A stretch of 64,000 nucleotides of DNA from Beta vulgaris subsp. vulgaris (taxonomy: Eukaryota; Streptophyta; Magnoliopsida; Caryophyllales; Amaranthaceae): contig NC_079210.1 of NCBI RefSeq assembly GCF_026745355.1, forward strand, positions 26,736,029 through 26,800,028. Direction: 5' to 3'. Below the pieces are notes generated by a model that was not told the DNA's origin, did no database searches, and saw nothing but the letters and a program-made list of their open reading frames with translations. Position numbers and translations under genes: made by a program. Of the stretch, positions 22,140-35,800 are shown in pieces (positions within the stretch are counted from its first letter, which is position 1; every line of letters begins with the position of its first letter).

Positions 22140-24130
22140 ATGAACACGCAAGATGACTATCGTGACAGGTATTCCAAGTGTCCTGTTTTAACGGGAAGGA
22201 TTATGGATGGTGGAAGACTAAGGATGAGGATCTACATTCAAGGTTCTGATTTTGAATGCTGGAGAATCATAAAGACTGGACATCTACCTATTCAAGTCAA
22301 AGATGCTGAAGGAAAGCGGATCGACAAGGAGGAAAATCAGTACAATTCTGTTGACTATGGAAAAGCCGAAAAGAATTACAAAGCTATGAGTATTCTCCAA
22401 TCTGGAATTGGACCTGATGAATATTCAAGGATCTCGGAGTACACTGCTAAGGAAATTGGGACACACTGGAATTGCCATGAAGGTACAAACGAGGTAAAAC
22501 AGTCTAGGATAGATTTACTAGTCCAACAATATGAACTGTTCACAATGAATAAGGACGAATCTATTAAAGATATGTTTACTAGATTCACACTAATAACTAA
22601 TGAACTAAGATCTTTAGGAAAAATCTATTCTTCTGAAGATTTAGTTAAAAAGTGTTAAGAAGTTTGACTAATAAATGGCTTCCCAAAATAACTGCTATTC
22701 AAGAGGCTAAGGATTTACAAAACTCTCACTAGAACAACTCATTGGTTCCTTAATGACTCACGAACTTGTTTTAGACTCTAAATCAAGTGAACCAAAGAAT
22801 AAAGGGTTGGCCTTAAAAACTGAAGTAGAAACGATGATAGTGATAGTGATGAAGAACTAGCTTTCTAACTAGAAAATTTCAAAATTTTTGAAAAAGAATA
22901 GGAGTAACAACTTCAGGAGAGGTGGAAACTCCAAAGGTAAAGGCACTACTTTCAACCCTAAGAAAAGTGCTACTAACTCTGGTTGTTTCAAGTGTGGTGA
23001 GTATGATCACAGGATTAAAGAATGCCCTCTGTGGGATGAAGAAAAGCCTAGAGAAAAACGGGAGCAGTCTAAGAAAGAACAAGAAAGCCATGATCGCAGC
23101 AGTCTGGGGAGACTCGGATTCTGACGAGATCAGTGCAGGCACAGGCCACGAAGCAAAATTATGTCTGAATGCTGTACAGACACTCTGAAGACGGCACTGC
23201 CCTGACGACTCACATCTATGCTTGATGGCTAAAAGTTCGAACCCTCTTGAAGAGGAAGAAGACAGTGAGGTAAGTCTAACTTCTTTAAAACCTTCAATTC
23301 ATCTTCTTTCCAAAAGTAAGCTTGTCAATTGCTTGAAAACGTAATTGATGATTGTCAAAACATGAATGATAATTTTGATAACATGAAAAAGGAAATAAAA
23401 AATTTGACCAGGCTAAAAATTGGATTAGAAACAGAATATAAGGAATTCTGAAAGAAAAAAAACTCTATAAAAGGATTGACGAGAAAGACTTAGAGATAAA
23501 CACACTAAAACAAGAAAAGACTCTAGTTGATAATCTCGTAAAACTCAGTGCCAGTCACTGAGTTCAAGCTGAAAAGTCTAGTCTTGAGGAAAATTGAAAA
23601 TTTAAATCACGAGTTGAATGAACTTAAAATCAAGACAACAATCGAAATTGTCCCACTTCAGCTACCTAGTGATAAAAATAAAGAGAGAACTGGATAAGGT
23701 TAAAAAGGACTTAGAGATTTCCCGAAAAAGAAGTAGTGATTTGAAACCTCAGTTGAATATTTGGAATCACAACTTTCTATTGCTCGAAAGATGCACGAAA
23801 AATGGACCAATGGGAAGAATGCTCTAAATTATAACTTGACCACAAACAACATGAACAAAAAGGATTAGGATATTCTGACCAGCACTCAGTGCCAGGCTCA
23901 GTGCCAGACCCTTCGAAAGAGACTTTCAAAAGAAAATATGGGCCTTCCTGAATATCTATTTGCAATTTTTGTGGAAATAATGGACACCTAATTGAGGACT
24001 GTAACAAAAAGAAAAATCGAATTGCAAAGATTATAACATGTTACTCAAATCTGGGTTAGAAAAGACATTCTAGATGCTCAACGTAAGAAAAAGGGACCCA
24101 AACAAGTATGGGTTCCTAAAACTAACAAGT
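22140..24130 (+). pseudogene. gag: Copia gag, broken
   Basis: The first reading frame (22140-22658) has the UBN2/DUF4219-type gag fold, with TGRIMDGG near the start, MSILQSGIGPDEY in the middle and the usual DSIKDMFTRF-like stretch (here DESIKDMFTRF). After a break, a CCHC zinc knuckle, CFKCGEYDHRIKEC, appears near 22981-23022. It is followed by a Lys/Glu-rich coiled-coil region (about 23330-23780) and a second knuckle, CNFCGNNGHLIEDC, at 23961-24002. Gag packages the element RNA into virus-like particles. Stops and frameshifts near 22658, 22720, 22855, 23124, 23450 and 23600 destroy the frame. Confidence 0.8.
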
Positions 24131-24320
24131 GATTCTTGTGCAGGTAAACGTGAGAGGAAGCAACCTATGGTATCTCGACAGTGGTTGCTCAAGACATATG
24201 ACTGGTGACAAAACACAATTCCTCTCACTAGTAGCCCACAATGGAGGGTGTGTTACATTTGGCGACAACAAAAAGGGAGAGATCATTGGAATAGGCAATG
24301 TCGGCAATCTCTAACACACT
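24130..24320 (+). pseudogene. pol: Copia aspartic protease fragment
   Basis: WYLDSGCSRHMTGD, the copia retropepsin active-site region with the DSG triad, is followed by TFGDNKKGEIIGIG. The frame is interrupted near 24312. The enzyme would cleave the Gag-Pol polyprotein. Confidence 0.85.
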
Positions 24321-24359
24321 CCATCGAGAATGTTATGTTGGTAAATGGACTGAAACACA

Positions 24360-25590
24360 ACTTGTTAAGTATATCACAACTGTGTGATAAAGGTAATGTT
24401 GTTGAATTTCAGGCAAATTTGTGCCAAATCTTGAATAGAAAACTAGGGAAGTAATTTGGAAGGTAAAAGATTAAACAATGTCTATATAATCTGTCTAGAT
24501 ACCTTACCTAATGAGAAAATTTCATGCATGAGTGCCCTACAAGATAATCCACTACTTTGGCATAAAAGACTTGGACATGTTAGCTCTAGACTGCTTAACA
24601 AATTGAGAAAAATGGATTTAGTAGATGGTTTACCATCCATAAACTTTGATTGGGAAACAATTTGTAATGCATGTGCTAGATGCAAACATGTTCGATCATC
24701 TTTTAAGTCAAAGACATTTGTTAGCACCTCTAAACCCTTGGAACTAATTCACATGGATCTTTGTGGCCCAATGCGTGTAAGGAGTAGAGGTGGTAGCAAA
24801 TATGTGTTGTACTTGTTGATGATTTCTCTAGATTTGTTTGGACATTATTCATTGGTGGGAAAGATGAAACATTTGATGTTTTTCTTGTTCATATTCGAAA
24901 AGTTCAAAATCAAACAAATTGTAAATTGCTGTCTGTCCGTACTGATCATGGCACTGAGTTTGAAAATACAGATTTCGAAAAATTTGCAATGACAATGGAA
25001 TTGATCATAATTTCTCTGCACCAAGAACACCACAACAGAATGGAGTTGTAGAAAGGATGAATCGTACTTTAGAAGACATGTCTCGAACCATGCTTCTACA
25101 AAGTGGCTTACCTAGAAGTTTTTGGGCCGAGGCAGTAAGTACTGCATGCATATATATAACAGAACTAAAGTACGATCCATCTTGAAAAAACTCCATATGA
25201 ACTATCAAAGGTAGGAAACCAAATATCTCTCACTTAAGATGTTTTGGATGTACTTGTTATGTTCACAACAATGGCAAGGATAATTTGGGTAAGTTTGATC
25301 CAAGAAGTGATGAAGCAGTGTTCATTGGTTACTCTCCTCATAGCAAAGCATATAAAGTATACAACAAAAGAACAATGCGTATGGAGGAGAGTGTCCATGT
25401 CATATTTGATGAATCTGATAAAAGCTTACAAGATGTGCAGGTAGATGATGACGAAGACTTCTCTATTGGACTGATTAGAGAGTCACGAGACAAACAGCAT
25501 GATGAGAATCAACCTGAAACAAGTTCTGAGGCTCAGAGCATGGCACAGTCTGAAAAAAAACAACAACTGCGACGAGAATGAAAAAGATGC
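24360..25590 (+). pseudogene. pol: Copia integrase, broken
   Basis: The GAG-pre-integrase/zinc region at about 24540-24690 has LLWHKRLGHVS and CNACARCKH (HHCC). The core continues with HMDLCGPM (first catalytic Asp) and, after frameshifts, PQQNGVVERMNRTL (catalytic Glu) near 25030-25070. The C-terminal segment has FDPRSDEAVFIGYSPHSKAYKVYN-like residues at about 25290-25370. It would insert the DNA copy into the genome. Frame breaks occur near 24830, 24990 and 25180. Confidence 0.85.
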
Positions 25591-25859
25591 AGAAGAGTAA
25601 CTGAAACTGTCGAAGAAGAAGTGTGCAGAACCAACAGAAGCTGAAGAAAGCGAAAACAACATGAACGCTCAGAGCATGGCACTGAGCCACAGAACGAAAT
25701 TTTCACTCCGAAGAAGTGGAAACACCAAGGATCACATCCTACTGACCTAATACTCACAGACATATCAAAGGGAGTCAAACTCGTTCATCTCTTCATAACT
25801 TTTGTGCTTTCAATGCTTTTATATCTGAAATTGAACCTCTAATTATAAAATTGCATTGA

Positions 25860-26620
25860 CTGCCCTGATTGGATTTTGGCTATGCAGGATGAGTTGAATC
25901 AATTCAAAAGAAACAGAAGTTTGGCATTTAGAACCTCGTCCCACTCATCAATCAGTAATTGGAACAAAATGGGTTTTTAGAAACAAACTGGATGATAGTG
26001 GGATGATTGTTCGAAATAAAGCCAGACTAGTGTGCCAAGGCTTTAACCAACAAGAGGGAATTGATTACAATGAGACCTTTGCCCCTGTAGCCCGCGTAGA
26101 AGCTATTCGCATTTTGATATCCTTTGCAGCTTTCAAAAATATTAAACTTTTTCAAATGGATGTCAAAACTGCATTCTTAAACGGGTACTTAAAGGAAACA
26201 GTGTATGTCGAACAACCTCCTGGCTTTATTGATCAAAATTTTCCTAAACATGTTTAAACTAGATAAGGCACTTTATGGTTTAAAGCAAGCTCCTAGAGCT
26301 TGGTATGAACGCTATCTATCTTTTTAATGGAAAATGGTTTAAACGAGGTTCAGTAGATAGGACATTGTTTCTGAAAAGTGGGGGAAGAATTGCTAGTTGT
26401 TCAAATTTATGTTGATGATATTATTTTTGGAGCAACTACAGAATTATTATGTCATTATTTTGCTGAACTAATGAAAAGTGAATTTGAAATGTCTATGATG
26501 GGAGAATTAAGTTTCTTCCTAGGTTTACAAATCAAGCAACTGGATAATGGCATCATGATACACAACAGAAATATGTGAAGGAACTATTGAAGAAGTATGG
26601 TATGGAAGATTCAAAGACTT
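25860..26620 (+). pseudogene. pol: Copia reverse transcriptase, broken
   Basis: Typical motifs are [65 protein letters not shown] and the catalytic box IYVDDIIFG (about 26405-26431). At least two frameshifts and a stop separate these blocks. It would copy element RNA into DNA. Confidence 0.88.
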
Positions 26621-27345
26621 ATCCTACACCTGTACCTACTGCACTTAATTAGATCTGGACGAAAATGGTAAGAAAGTAGATGAAACAATCTACCGAGGTA
26701 TGATAGGTTCTCTTCTTTATTTAACTTCCAGTCGACCAGATATTCTTCACAGTGTATGTCTTGCGCCAGATTTCAATCATGTCCAAAGGAGTCTCACTTC
26801 AAAGCTGTCAAACGAATCCTTAGATACTTAAGAGGCACTAATAACTTATATCTATGGTATCCTAAAGGAGGAAACTTTGACTTGATTGGTTTTTCTGACG
26901 CAGATTATGCAGAATTTTTAGTAGATAGAAAAAGTACCTCTGGAACAGCCACTTTCTTAGGCCCTTGCTTAATCTCATGGGCTTCCAAAAAGCAAAATTC
27001 GTGGCTCTTTCCACTGCAGAAGCTGAATATGTTGCAGCCGCATCTTGTTGTGCACAGGTATTATGGGTAAGACAACAACTTAGAGATTTTGGTGTTTGAT
27101 TGATAATGTGCCCATTATATGTGTAATACAAGTGCCATAAACATCTCTAAAAATCCTGTTCAACATTCACGTACAAAGCATATAGAAATCAGATATCATT
27201 TTTTACGTGATCATGTAGAAAAAGGTAATTAGCCCTTGAATTTATTTGTACTGAAGACCAAATAGCTGATATTTTCACTAAACCACTTGCTCGTGAAAGA
27301 TTTGAAAAACTTAGATTAGCCTTGGGGTTGATTTCTAGTGCCTAG
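26620..27345 (+). pseudogene. pol: Copia RNase H, broken
   Basis: SRPDILHSVC, AVKRILRYLRGT, GFSDADYA (first Asp), DRKSTSGTATFLG, STAEAEYVAA (Glu) and the C-terminal DQIADIFTKPLARERF appear in order but in different frames. It would remove RNA from the RNA-DNA hybrid. Confidence 0.87.
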
Positions 27346-27809
27346 TTGATTTATGTGATCTTTGATCCCTTTGCAAACTTAAGAGTTCAAAAGATTATAC
27401 CTACACTAAGTCAGATTTTTGATTTAATTCAAGATTCCTGAAAAGGCTATTGATGTTGTCCTCATAACTGACACCTAAGTTGCTTCAGAAATAATTCCAT
27501 GAGAAACTCCAACAAAAGTATCACGTTTTCGAAAATCTCCATTGATGTTGCTTTGATAAAAAATAAAATAATTTCAAAAATTGTTTTACAAAACTTTTCG
27601 AAAAATTATGCAAAGCATTCGTAGTAGAAGAGATAAGTGGACTCCAACCTACCCTCATAACCAAATAACCCAACCCCCACCTACCCCATCCTTTCAAATT
27701 AACCCTAACCTCTCACTAACTCCACAAAACTTCACAAATAACCGGCCCCTTCCTCTCCCATTTTTCAAACCCTACTTCAATTTTTCCATTTTCTCTCTTC
27801 TTCCTAAGC

Positions 27810-29012
27810 TTGAAAAATGGGAAGAAAAATGATGGCTCGGCGGCGGTACCTCAAGAAAAACGCTGCTCCACCTACCCCCTCACCGACCCCCACACCCCCG
27901 TCCTCTCCTCTGCGAATTCCGACACCCCCGCCGTCCCCTCCACCTCACCCTTCTCCTCCTCCAAATCAGCCTCCACCGACACAACCACCTCTGAAATCAA
28001 CAAAACCTCCACAACCGTCGCCCTAATACCCGCCAACGAACTGCACCAAAACCCTCAACCCGCAAACGATAATCTTCCGCTGCCACCGAGCCTCCGTCCT
28101 CTGACCCAACTTCATCAACGCGTCACAATCCCGGCACAAAGGTTCTTTCTGGGCGCGTTTTTGCAGATCTGTGGCGCCAGCAACCGGTGTTCAAATTTCT
28201 GCTTGACGCTATACAATCTCAAGGTTGGTCTACTTTACTATCCTTTACTGATGCTGTTTATGAAAAGGAAGTTAAAGAATTCTATCAAACTCTTGAAATT
28301 ACAAATGTGCTGGAATTAAAAGCCCAAGTTAATGGAAAAGGGATTCATATGGGTGTTGATAAGTTGGCCGAAATTCTTGGGGGTTCCCGATGTTGGATTT
28401 TCTGATTATAAAACTCAATCTTGGCCTTTTATTTATGGGATTGACAATGCTACAATTAGCCGCACCATTTATGACCATCCTCTTCCACATGCCCAGATTT
28501 TTCCTACCTCCTATCTCTCGGCCAAAAATAAATTGCTTCGGAGTCTGATAACCAAAACTCTTCTGCCTAGGGTCGAAAACCGTGGGGAGGTCTTGATTAT
28601 GGACCAAATTCTACTTTGGCTGTTGCTTCATGGTCATCCAATTAACCTGCCCATCCTTATGATGTTACATATGCAACATATTTCTCAGTCCCCTCACTTC
28701 TATCCTTATGGGTTATGGTTGACTCGGGTGTTTCGAGCTTTTGATGTAATCCAGTCTACTTCTGTTGGGGTTACTGTTAAGGATATTATGAGTGATGGTG
28801 TTTTGAGAAGAATGGAGTTATGTGTTCTTAAGGGAGAATTGTTGAAGAAAGACTTTCTGGGATTTCAACCAAGGGAGGCTTGTGAAGGTTGTTTGAAGAT
28901 GATGGAGGATATGCGAGTCATGAAGACTCAGATGCAGCAGCTCTTGGCCAGACAACGTGCCAGTGACACTCTTGCTGCCCACCATCACCGCCAGCTTATG
29001 TCCAAACCTTAA
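27810..29012 (+). pseudogene. Extra ORF behind copia pol (proline-rich N-terminus, transposon-protein-like)
   Basis: It lies between RNase H and the 3' LTR in the sense direction, the position of the env-like ORF of SIRE/Maximus elements. The start region (27817 onward) is basic, then strongly Pro/Thr-rich. The central part (about 28150-28800) resembles the domain annotated in plants as putative transposon protein (Transposase_32 type), with GVDKLAEILG and YLSAKNKLLRSLI. The end (about 28880-29000) looks like a coiled coil (MKTQMQQLLARQRASD). There is no obvious signal peptide or transmembrane helix, so an envelope role is not supported. Frameshifts near 28030-28180 and 28382 break it. The function is unknown. 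Confidence 0.6.
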
Positions 29013-29375
29013 ATCCTTTCTTCTTCTCCTAGTCCTACTTTGAACTTTTACTGATGCTTTGTAGTTTTTTTATAAACTTATAGTTTTTGTTAAAATATTT
29101 TGGTACTTTTGGATGTTATTTTGGATATTTCTGCTGATTGTGAAATGGTGTTTGGTTGTAGCACCAACATCCCTAGCTCACTTAGTTGAGCTATTGGATT
29201 ATTTTGGCTATATTCTGACTATGTGCATGCTTGTTTGTCTTTTTGCTACTTTTTGAGAATGACAAAAGGGGGAAAAGAAGTCATATAATATAGACTAGAA
29301 CCTTGATGATATCCTAGGTTGAGATAATGTGAATAAAATATAAATGAGCATGTGGGGACAAGTGAATAATTGAAT

Positions 29376-29451
29376 GCTATTAATCTGATGTACGGATAGG
29401 TTCTAAAAGGGTTGCTATTAATCTGATGTACGGATAGGTTCTAAAAGGGTG
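29376..29451. repeat. 38-bp tandem duplication upstream of the copia 3' LTR
   Basis: 29376-29413 is repeated at 29414-29451 with a single difference at the end. Confidence 0.85.
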
Positions 29452-29555
29452 AATAATCAATCCATGCATTCTTTGAGGGGGAACAAAAGAATATATGCAT
29501 ACTTTAAGGGGGAACAAATGTTTATTTGACAATATTATATTTATGGTTTATCATC

Positions 29556-29567
29556 AAAAAGGGGGAA
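29556..29567 (+). promoter_or_regulatory. Copia polypurine tract
   Basis: AAAAAGGGGGAA lies just upstream of the 3' LTR start. Two similar AGGGGGAAC blocks lie upstream (near 29478 and 29509). It primes plus-strand DNA synthesis. Confidence 0.75.
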
Positions 29568-29572
29568 TTCGT

Positions 29573-29850
29573 TGTGCATGTACATGTTAGGGTTTATGCA
29601 CATGTTATGTTTTGATGATGAAAATTAATATAATATGTTGTAGCATGAAAGTATGTAACAGTTGCAACAGATGCATGAAGAAAAGAAATTGATAAACGAA
29701 GACTTTGAAGAAAAGAAGAATCAAGAATGAAGTTCTAGTTTATAATTTCTTAGAATATTTACTTTGGATTAAAATGTAATATGCTCTAACTTAGTGATAT
29801 GCTATGTGCTAAATATAGAAATATAAATTTAGTATAATTATTATTTTCTG
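29573..29850 (+). repeat. Copia 3' LTR, truncated
   Basis: Nearly identical to the first 280 bp of the 5' LTR, then it jumps into satellite DNA within a monomer. About 1 kb of LTR is missing, so the right target duplication cannot be seen. Confidence 0.85.
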
Positions 29851-32800
29851 GATTCAATAATAATGCCACTAGGTCCATTAGGCCCAATACTTGACCAAAG
29901 CACATTGGATTGAGTTTTGAGCCCCTCATTGTCTCTCTCTGTACTAAAAAGCCCAAATTAACCCTGATGTTATGGTTTTAGATAATTACCAAACTTGTTT
30001 TGGGCATTACCAAACCTGGAAAAGCGAGGATGTTCTCCCAATCACAATCCATTCTAATTACTCATCAAAGCTATCCTATGGGGATCGTACAATTATGTCA
30101 CTAGGACCATTAGGCACAAAACTTCACGAAACCCCGCATTGACTTGAATTATAGGCCCTCGTTGTACCTCCTTATACTAAAACTCCCAAATTGACCCTAG
30201 ATCATATGCTTTTACTTATTACCGTAACAAACATGTTTTTAGTTCATTACCAAACATCCTTTGGGCATACCCAACCTACTAAGTGGAGGATGTTCTCCTA
30301 ATCACAATCCATTCCAATTCCTCCTCAAAGATATCATTGAGGATTGGACAATCATGCGATTGGGTCCATTAAGCCTTATAACTCACCAAACCCTATTACT
30401 TTGAGTTATGGCCCCCCATTATCTCTCTTTGTACTAAAAAGCCCAAATTAACCCAAATCTTATGCATTTAGATTATTACCAAACGTGTCTTGAGATTACC
30501 AAACCCTCTAAGTGGTAGATGTTCTCCCAATCACAATCCATTCTAGTTACTCATCATAGCAATCCTATAAGGATTGGACAATCATGCGAGTGGGTCCATT
30601 AGGCCTTATACCTTACCGAACCCCATTTCCTTCAGTTTTGAGTCCCCCGTTGTCTCTTCTTGTACTAAAACGCCTAAAATAAAACCAGATCATATGCTTT
30701 TAGGTATTTACCAAACATGCCTTGGGATTACCAAACATGCCTTAGGATTACCAGATTGTCTCCTAATTAGAATCTTAACTGTCACTCATCAAAGAAATTA
30801 TATGGGGATTAACCAATCACACTACTAGGTCTATTAGACCCAATAACTCATCAAACCCCATTAACTTGAGTTTTGGGCCCCCAATGTCCCTTTTTGTACA
30901 AAAAATCCCAAATCAACCCTGATCATATGCTTTTAGATAATTACCAAACTTGTCTTGGGATTAACAATACTAATTAAGTGGAGGATGTTATCCCAATCAG
31001 GATCTTTTATCTTTACACATCAAAGTAATCCTTTGGGGATCCGACAATCATGCCACTAGGTCTATTAGACCAAAACCTCACTAAACCCCATTGACTTGAG
31101 TTTTGGTCCCCAATTGTCCCTCGAGGTACTAAAAACCCTAAATAAAACCTAGATCATATGATTTAGCGACTTACCTAACATGTTTTGGGCATTACCACTT
31201 CTATTAAGTGGAGGATGTTCTCCCAATCACAATCCATTCCCATTAGTCATCGAACCAATCCTATGGGGATTGGATAATTATGTCATTGGGTTCATTAGGC
31301 CCAAGACTTCACCAAACCCCTATTGACTTGAATTTTGGGCCCTCGTTGTATATCCTTCTAATAAAAAGCCCTAATTGACCCTAGATCATATGCTTTACTT
31401 AATTACTAATCATGTTTTGGTCAGTACCAAACCTATTAAGTGGAGAATTGCTTCCAATCATAATACATTCTCATTACTCATCAAAGCAATCAAATGGGTA
31501 TTAGTCAATCATGTCACTGGGTCCATTATACCCAACACCTTACCAAACCCCGTTGACTTGAGTTTGGGCCCTCAAAGAAATCCTATGAGGATTGGACAAT
31601 CGTGCGACTGGATCCATTAGGCCTTACACCTCACCGCATTACCATTAGTTCTGGGCCCCCATTAGCTCTCTTTGTACTAAAAAGATCAAATTAACCCAAA
31701 TCCTATGCTTTTAGATAATTACCAAACATGTTTTGGGAATTACAAAATCTAGTAAGTAGAGGATGTTCTCCCAAGCACAATGTATTCTCATTACTCATCA
31801 AAGCAATCTTATGAGAATTGGACAATCATGGGACTGGGTCCATTAGGCCCTATTAGCCTGAGTATGGGCCCTTATTGTCCCTTCTTGTACTAAAAAGCGT
31901 AAATTAAACCTAGATAAAATGCTTTTAGGTAATTACCAAACATGTCTTGGGATTACCATACCTACTAAATAGAGGATGTTCTCCCAACCACAATCTTAAT
32001 CATTACTCATCAGAGAAATCCTATGGGGATTTGACAATCATGTCGCTTGGTCCATTACGCCAATACTTCACCAAACCCCATTGACATGATTTTTTGGGCC
32101 CCATTCTCCCTCTTCATAGTAAAGAGCCCAAATTAACCCTAATCATATACTTTTAGATAATTACCAAACATGTTTTTAGCATTACCAAACCTACTACGTG
32201 GAGGATGTTCTCCCAATCATAATCCAATCTCATTACTATCAAAACAATCCTATGGGGATTCGACAATCATGCTACTGGGTCGATTACGCCAATACCTTAC
32301 CAAACGACATTAAATTGAGTTTCGGGCCCCCATTGTCCCTCGTTGTACTAATAAGCTTAAATTAAACATAAATCATTTGCTTTTAGTTAATTACTAAACA
32401 TGTTTTGTGCATTACCAAACCTAATAAGTGTAGGATGTTCTCCCGAACATAATGCATTCACATTACTCATCAAAGAAAATCCTATAGGGATTGAACAATC
32501 ACGCTACTTTGTTCATTAGGGCTAATACCTGACCAAACCCAATTGACATGAGATTTAGGCCCACATTATCCCTATTAGTACCAAAAAGCCCCACTTAAAA
32601 ACTTAATTATATGCTTTTAGATAACTACAAACATGCCTTGGGATTACCAAACCTACTAAGTGGAGGAAGTTCTCCTAATCATAATCTTTTATATTTAGTC
32701 ATCAAAGCTATCCTATGGGGATTTAACAATCATACCACTAGGTCCATTAGGCCCAATAACTAACCAAACCCGATTAAATTGAATTTTGGGCATTCGTAAT

Positions 32801-35800
32801 ATCTCCTTGTACTAAAAAGCCTTAATTAAACCTAGATCATATGCTTTTTGGTAATTACAAAACATGTCTTGAGTTTACCAAACCTACTAAGTGGTAGATG
32901 TTCTCCCACTCATAATCTTAATCATTACTAATCAAAGCAATCATATGGAGATTCAACAATCATGCCACTAGGTCTATTAGGTGAATACTTCACCAAACTC
33001 CATTGAATTGAGTTTTGGGCCGCCATTGTTCGTCATTGGAAAGAGCCCAAATTAACCCAGATCTTATGCTTTTAGATGATTACCAACCATGTTTTGGGTA
33101 ATACCAAGCCTACTACGTCGATGATGTTTTTAAAATCACGATCCATTCCCATTCCCATTACTCATCAAAGCAATCATATACGGATGGGACAATCATACCA
33201 CTGGCCCATTAGGTCCAATACCTCACCAAACCCCAATGACTTCAGTTTTGAGCCTTCCTTGTACCTTGTTGGTCTAAAAATCCCAAACTAACCCTAAGTC
33301 ATATACGTTTAGGTAATTACCAAACATGTTTTGGGCATTACCAAACCTGGTAAGTGGAGAATGTTCTCCCTATCACAATCCATTCCTATTACTCATCAAA
33401 GCAACCCTATGAGAAATGGATAATCATGCGACTAGACCCATTAGGCACTATACCTTTCCGAACCCCATTGACTTGAGTTTTGGGCCCTCATTGTCCCTTC
33501 TTGTACTTAATCGCCCAAATTAAACCAAGATCGTACGCTTTTAGATAATTATCAAACATGTCTTGGGATTACTCAACCTACTAAGTGGAGGATGTTCTCA
33601 CAATAATAAGAATATTTTGTCTTTACTCATCAAAGCAATTCTATGGGGATTCGACAATCATGCATCTGGGTTTATTAGGCTAATACCTCACCAAAACCCA
33701 TTCTCTTGTGTTTTGGGCCCTCATTGTCCCTCCATGTACTAAAAAGCCTACATTAAACCTAGATCATATGATTTTAGCTAATTACCAAACATGTTTTGGG
33801 CATTACCAAACCTACTATGTGGAGGATGTTCTCCTAATCACAACCCATTCTCATTACTCATCCAACCAATCCTATGCGGATTGGACAATTATGTTATGGT
33901 ATCGATTATGCCTAATACCTCACCAAAACAAATGGACTTCAGTTTTTGGACCTCGTTGTACCTCCTTGTACTAAAAAGGCCAAATTAACCCAGATCATAT
34001 GCTTTTAGATAATTACCAAATATGTTTTGGGCATTACTAAACCTAGTAAATGGAGGATGTTCTCCCAATCACAATAATCCATTCTCATTACTAATCAAAG
34101 CAATCTTACGAGGATTGGACAATCATGCGACTATGTCCATTAGGCCTTATACCTCACCAAACCCCATTAGCATAAGTTTTGGGCCCCCATTGTCCCTTCT
34201 TGTACTAAAAAGCCTAAATTAAACGTAGATAAAATGATTTTAGGAAATTATCAAACATGACTTGGGATTACCAAACCTACTAAGTGAAGGATTTTATCCC
34301 AATCAAAATCTTAATCATTACTCATAAAAGCAATTCTATAGGGATTCGACAATCATGACATTAGGTCCATTAAGCCAATACTTCACCAAACCCCATTGAG
34401 TTGAATTTCAGGCCCTTGTTGTCCCTCTTCGTAGTAAACAGGCCAAATTAACCCTAATAAGATGCTTTTAGATAATTACAAAACATGTTTTTGGCATTAT
34501 CTAACCTACAATGTGGAGGATTTTTACCCAATCATAATCCATTCCCACGACTCATCAAAGCCATCCTATGGGTATTCGACAATCATGCCACTAGATCTAT
34601 TAGGCCAATACCTCACCAAACCACATTGACTTGAGTTTTGGGACCCATTGTCCCTCCTTGTACCGAAAAGCCTAAATTATACCTAGATCATTTGCTTCTA
34701 GTTAATTTCCAAACATGTTTTGTGCATTACAAAACCTAATAAGTGTAGGATGTTCTTGCGAACACAATGCCTTCACATTACTCATCAAAACAATCATATA
34801 GGGATTGAACAATCATGCTACTTAGTCCACTAGGGACAACACCTCACCAAACCCTATTAACTTGAGATTTGGGCCCCCATTATCCCTCTTAATACCAAAA
34901 AGCCCAAATTAAAAACTTCATCGTATACTTTTATATAATTACCAAACATGTCTTGGTATTATCAAACCTACTAAGTGCTAGATATTCTCCTAGTCAGGAT
35001 CTTACTCATCAAAGGTATCCTATGGGTATTCCACAATCATGCCACTAGGTCCATTAGGCTAATCACCTCACCAAACCTCATTGACTTGAGTTTTGAGCCC
35101 TCATTGTCCCTCTTTGTACTAAGAAGCCCAAATTAACCAAGATCTTATGCTTTTGGATAATTACCAAACATGTTTTGGACATTACCATACCTCCAAAATG
35201 GAGGATATTCTCCCAATCACAATCCATTCCCATTACTCATCAAGAAATTGTTATGAGGATTCGACAATCATGTCACTAGGTCCATTAGGTTTAATACCTC
35301 ACCAAACCAGATTAAATTGAGTTTTAGGCATTCGTAGTACCTCCTTCTACAAAAAAGACTAAATTAAAGCCATATCATATGCTTTTAGGTAATTACCAAA
35401 GATGTCTTGAGTTTTTCAAACCTACTAAGTGCTAGATATTCTCCAAATCGAAATCTTAATCATTACTCGTCAAAGGTATCCTATTGGGATTCCGCAATCA
35501 TGCCGCTAGGTCTATTAGGCCAATTACCTCGCCAAACCCCATTGACTTGAGTTTTGAGCCCCTATTGTCCCTCTTTGTACTAAAATGCCCAATTTACCCT
35601 AGATCATATGCTTCGAGATAATTACCAAACATGGTTTGGGCATTACCAAGCCTACTAAATGGAGGATGTTCTCTCAATCACAATCCATTCCAATTACTCA
35701 TCTAAGCAATCCTATGGGGATTGGACAATTATATCACTGGTCCATTAGGTCCAGTACCTCACCAAACCTCCTATTGACTTGAGTTTTGGGCCTTCGTGGT

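Larger units (their letters stand above)
20810..29850 (+). mobile_element. Decayed Ty1/copia element, SIRE/Maximus type
   Basis: The order is 5' LTR, Met-tRNA primer-binding site, gag, protease, integrase, reverse transcriptase, RNase H, extra ORF, polypurine tract and a truncated 3' LTR. The order PR-IN-RT-RH defines copia. The long gag with coiled coil and the ORF after pol point to the SIRE/Maximus lineage. It sits inside the satellite array. Every coding section carries stops or frameshifts, so it is dead. Confidence 0.88.

Noticed and set aside
28329..28607. Minus-strand ORF in the copia tail
   Set aside because: Shadow of the sense-strand extra ORF.
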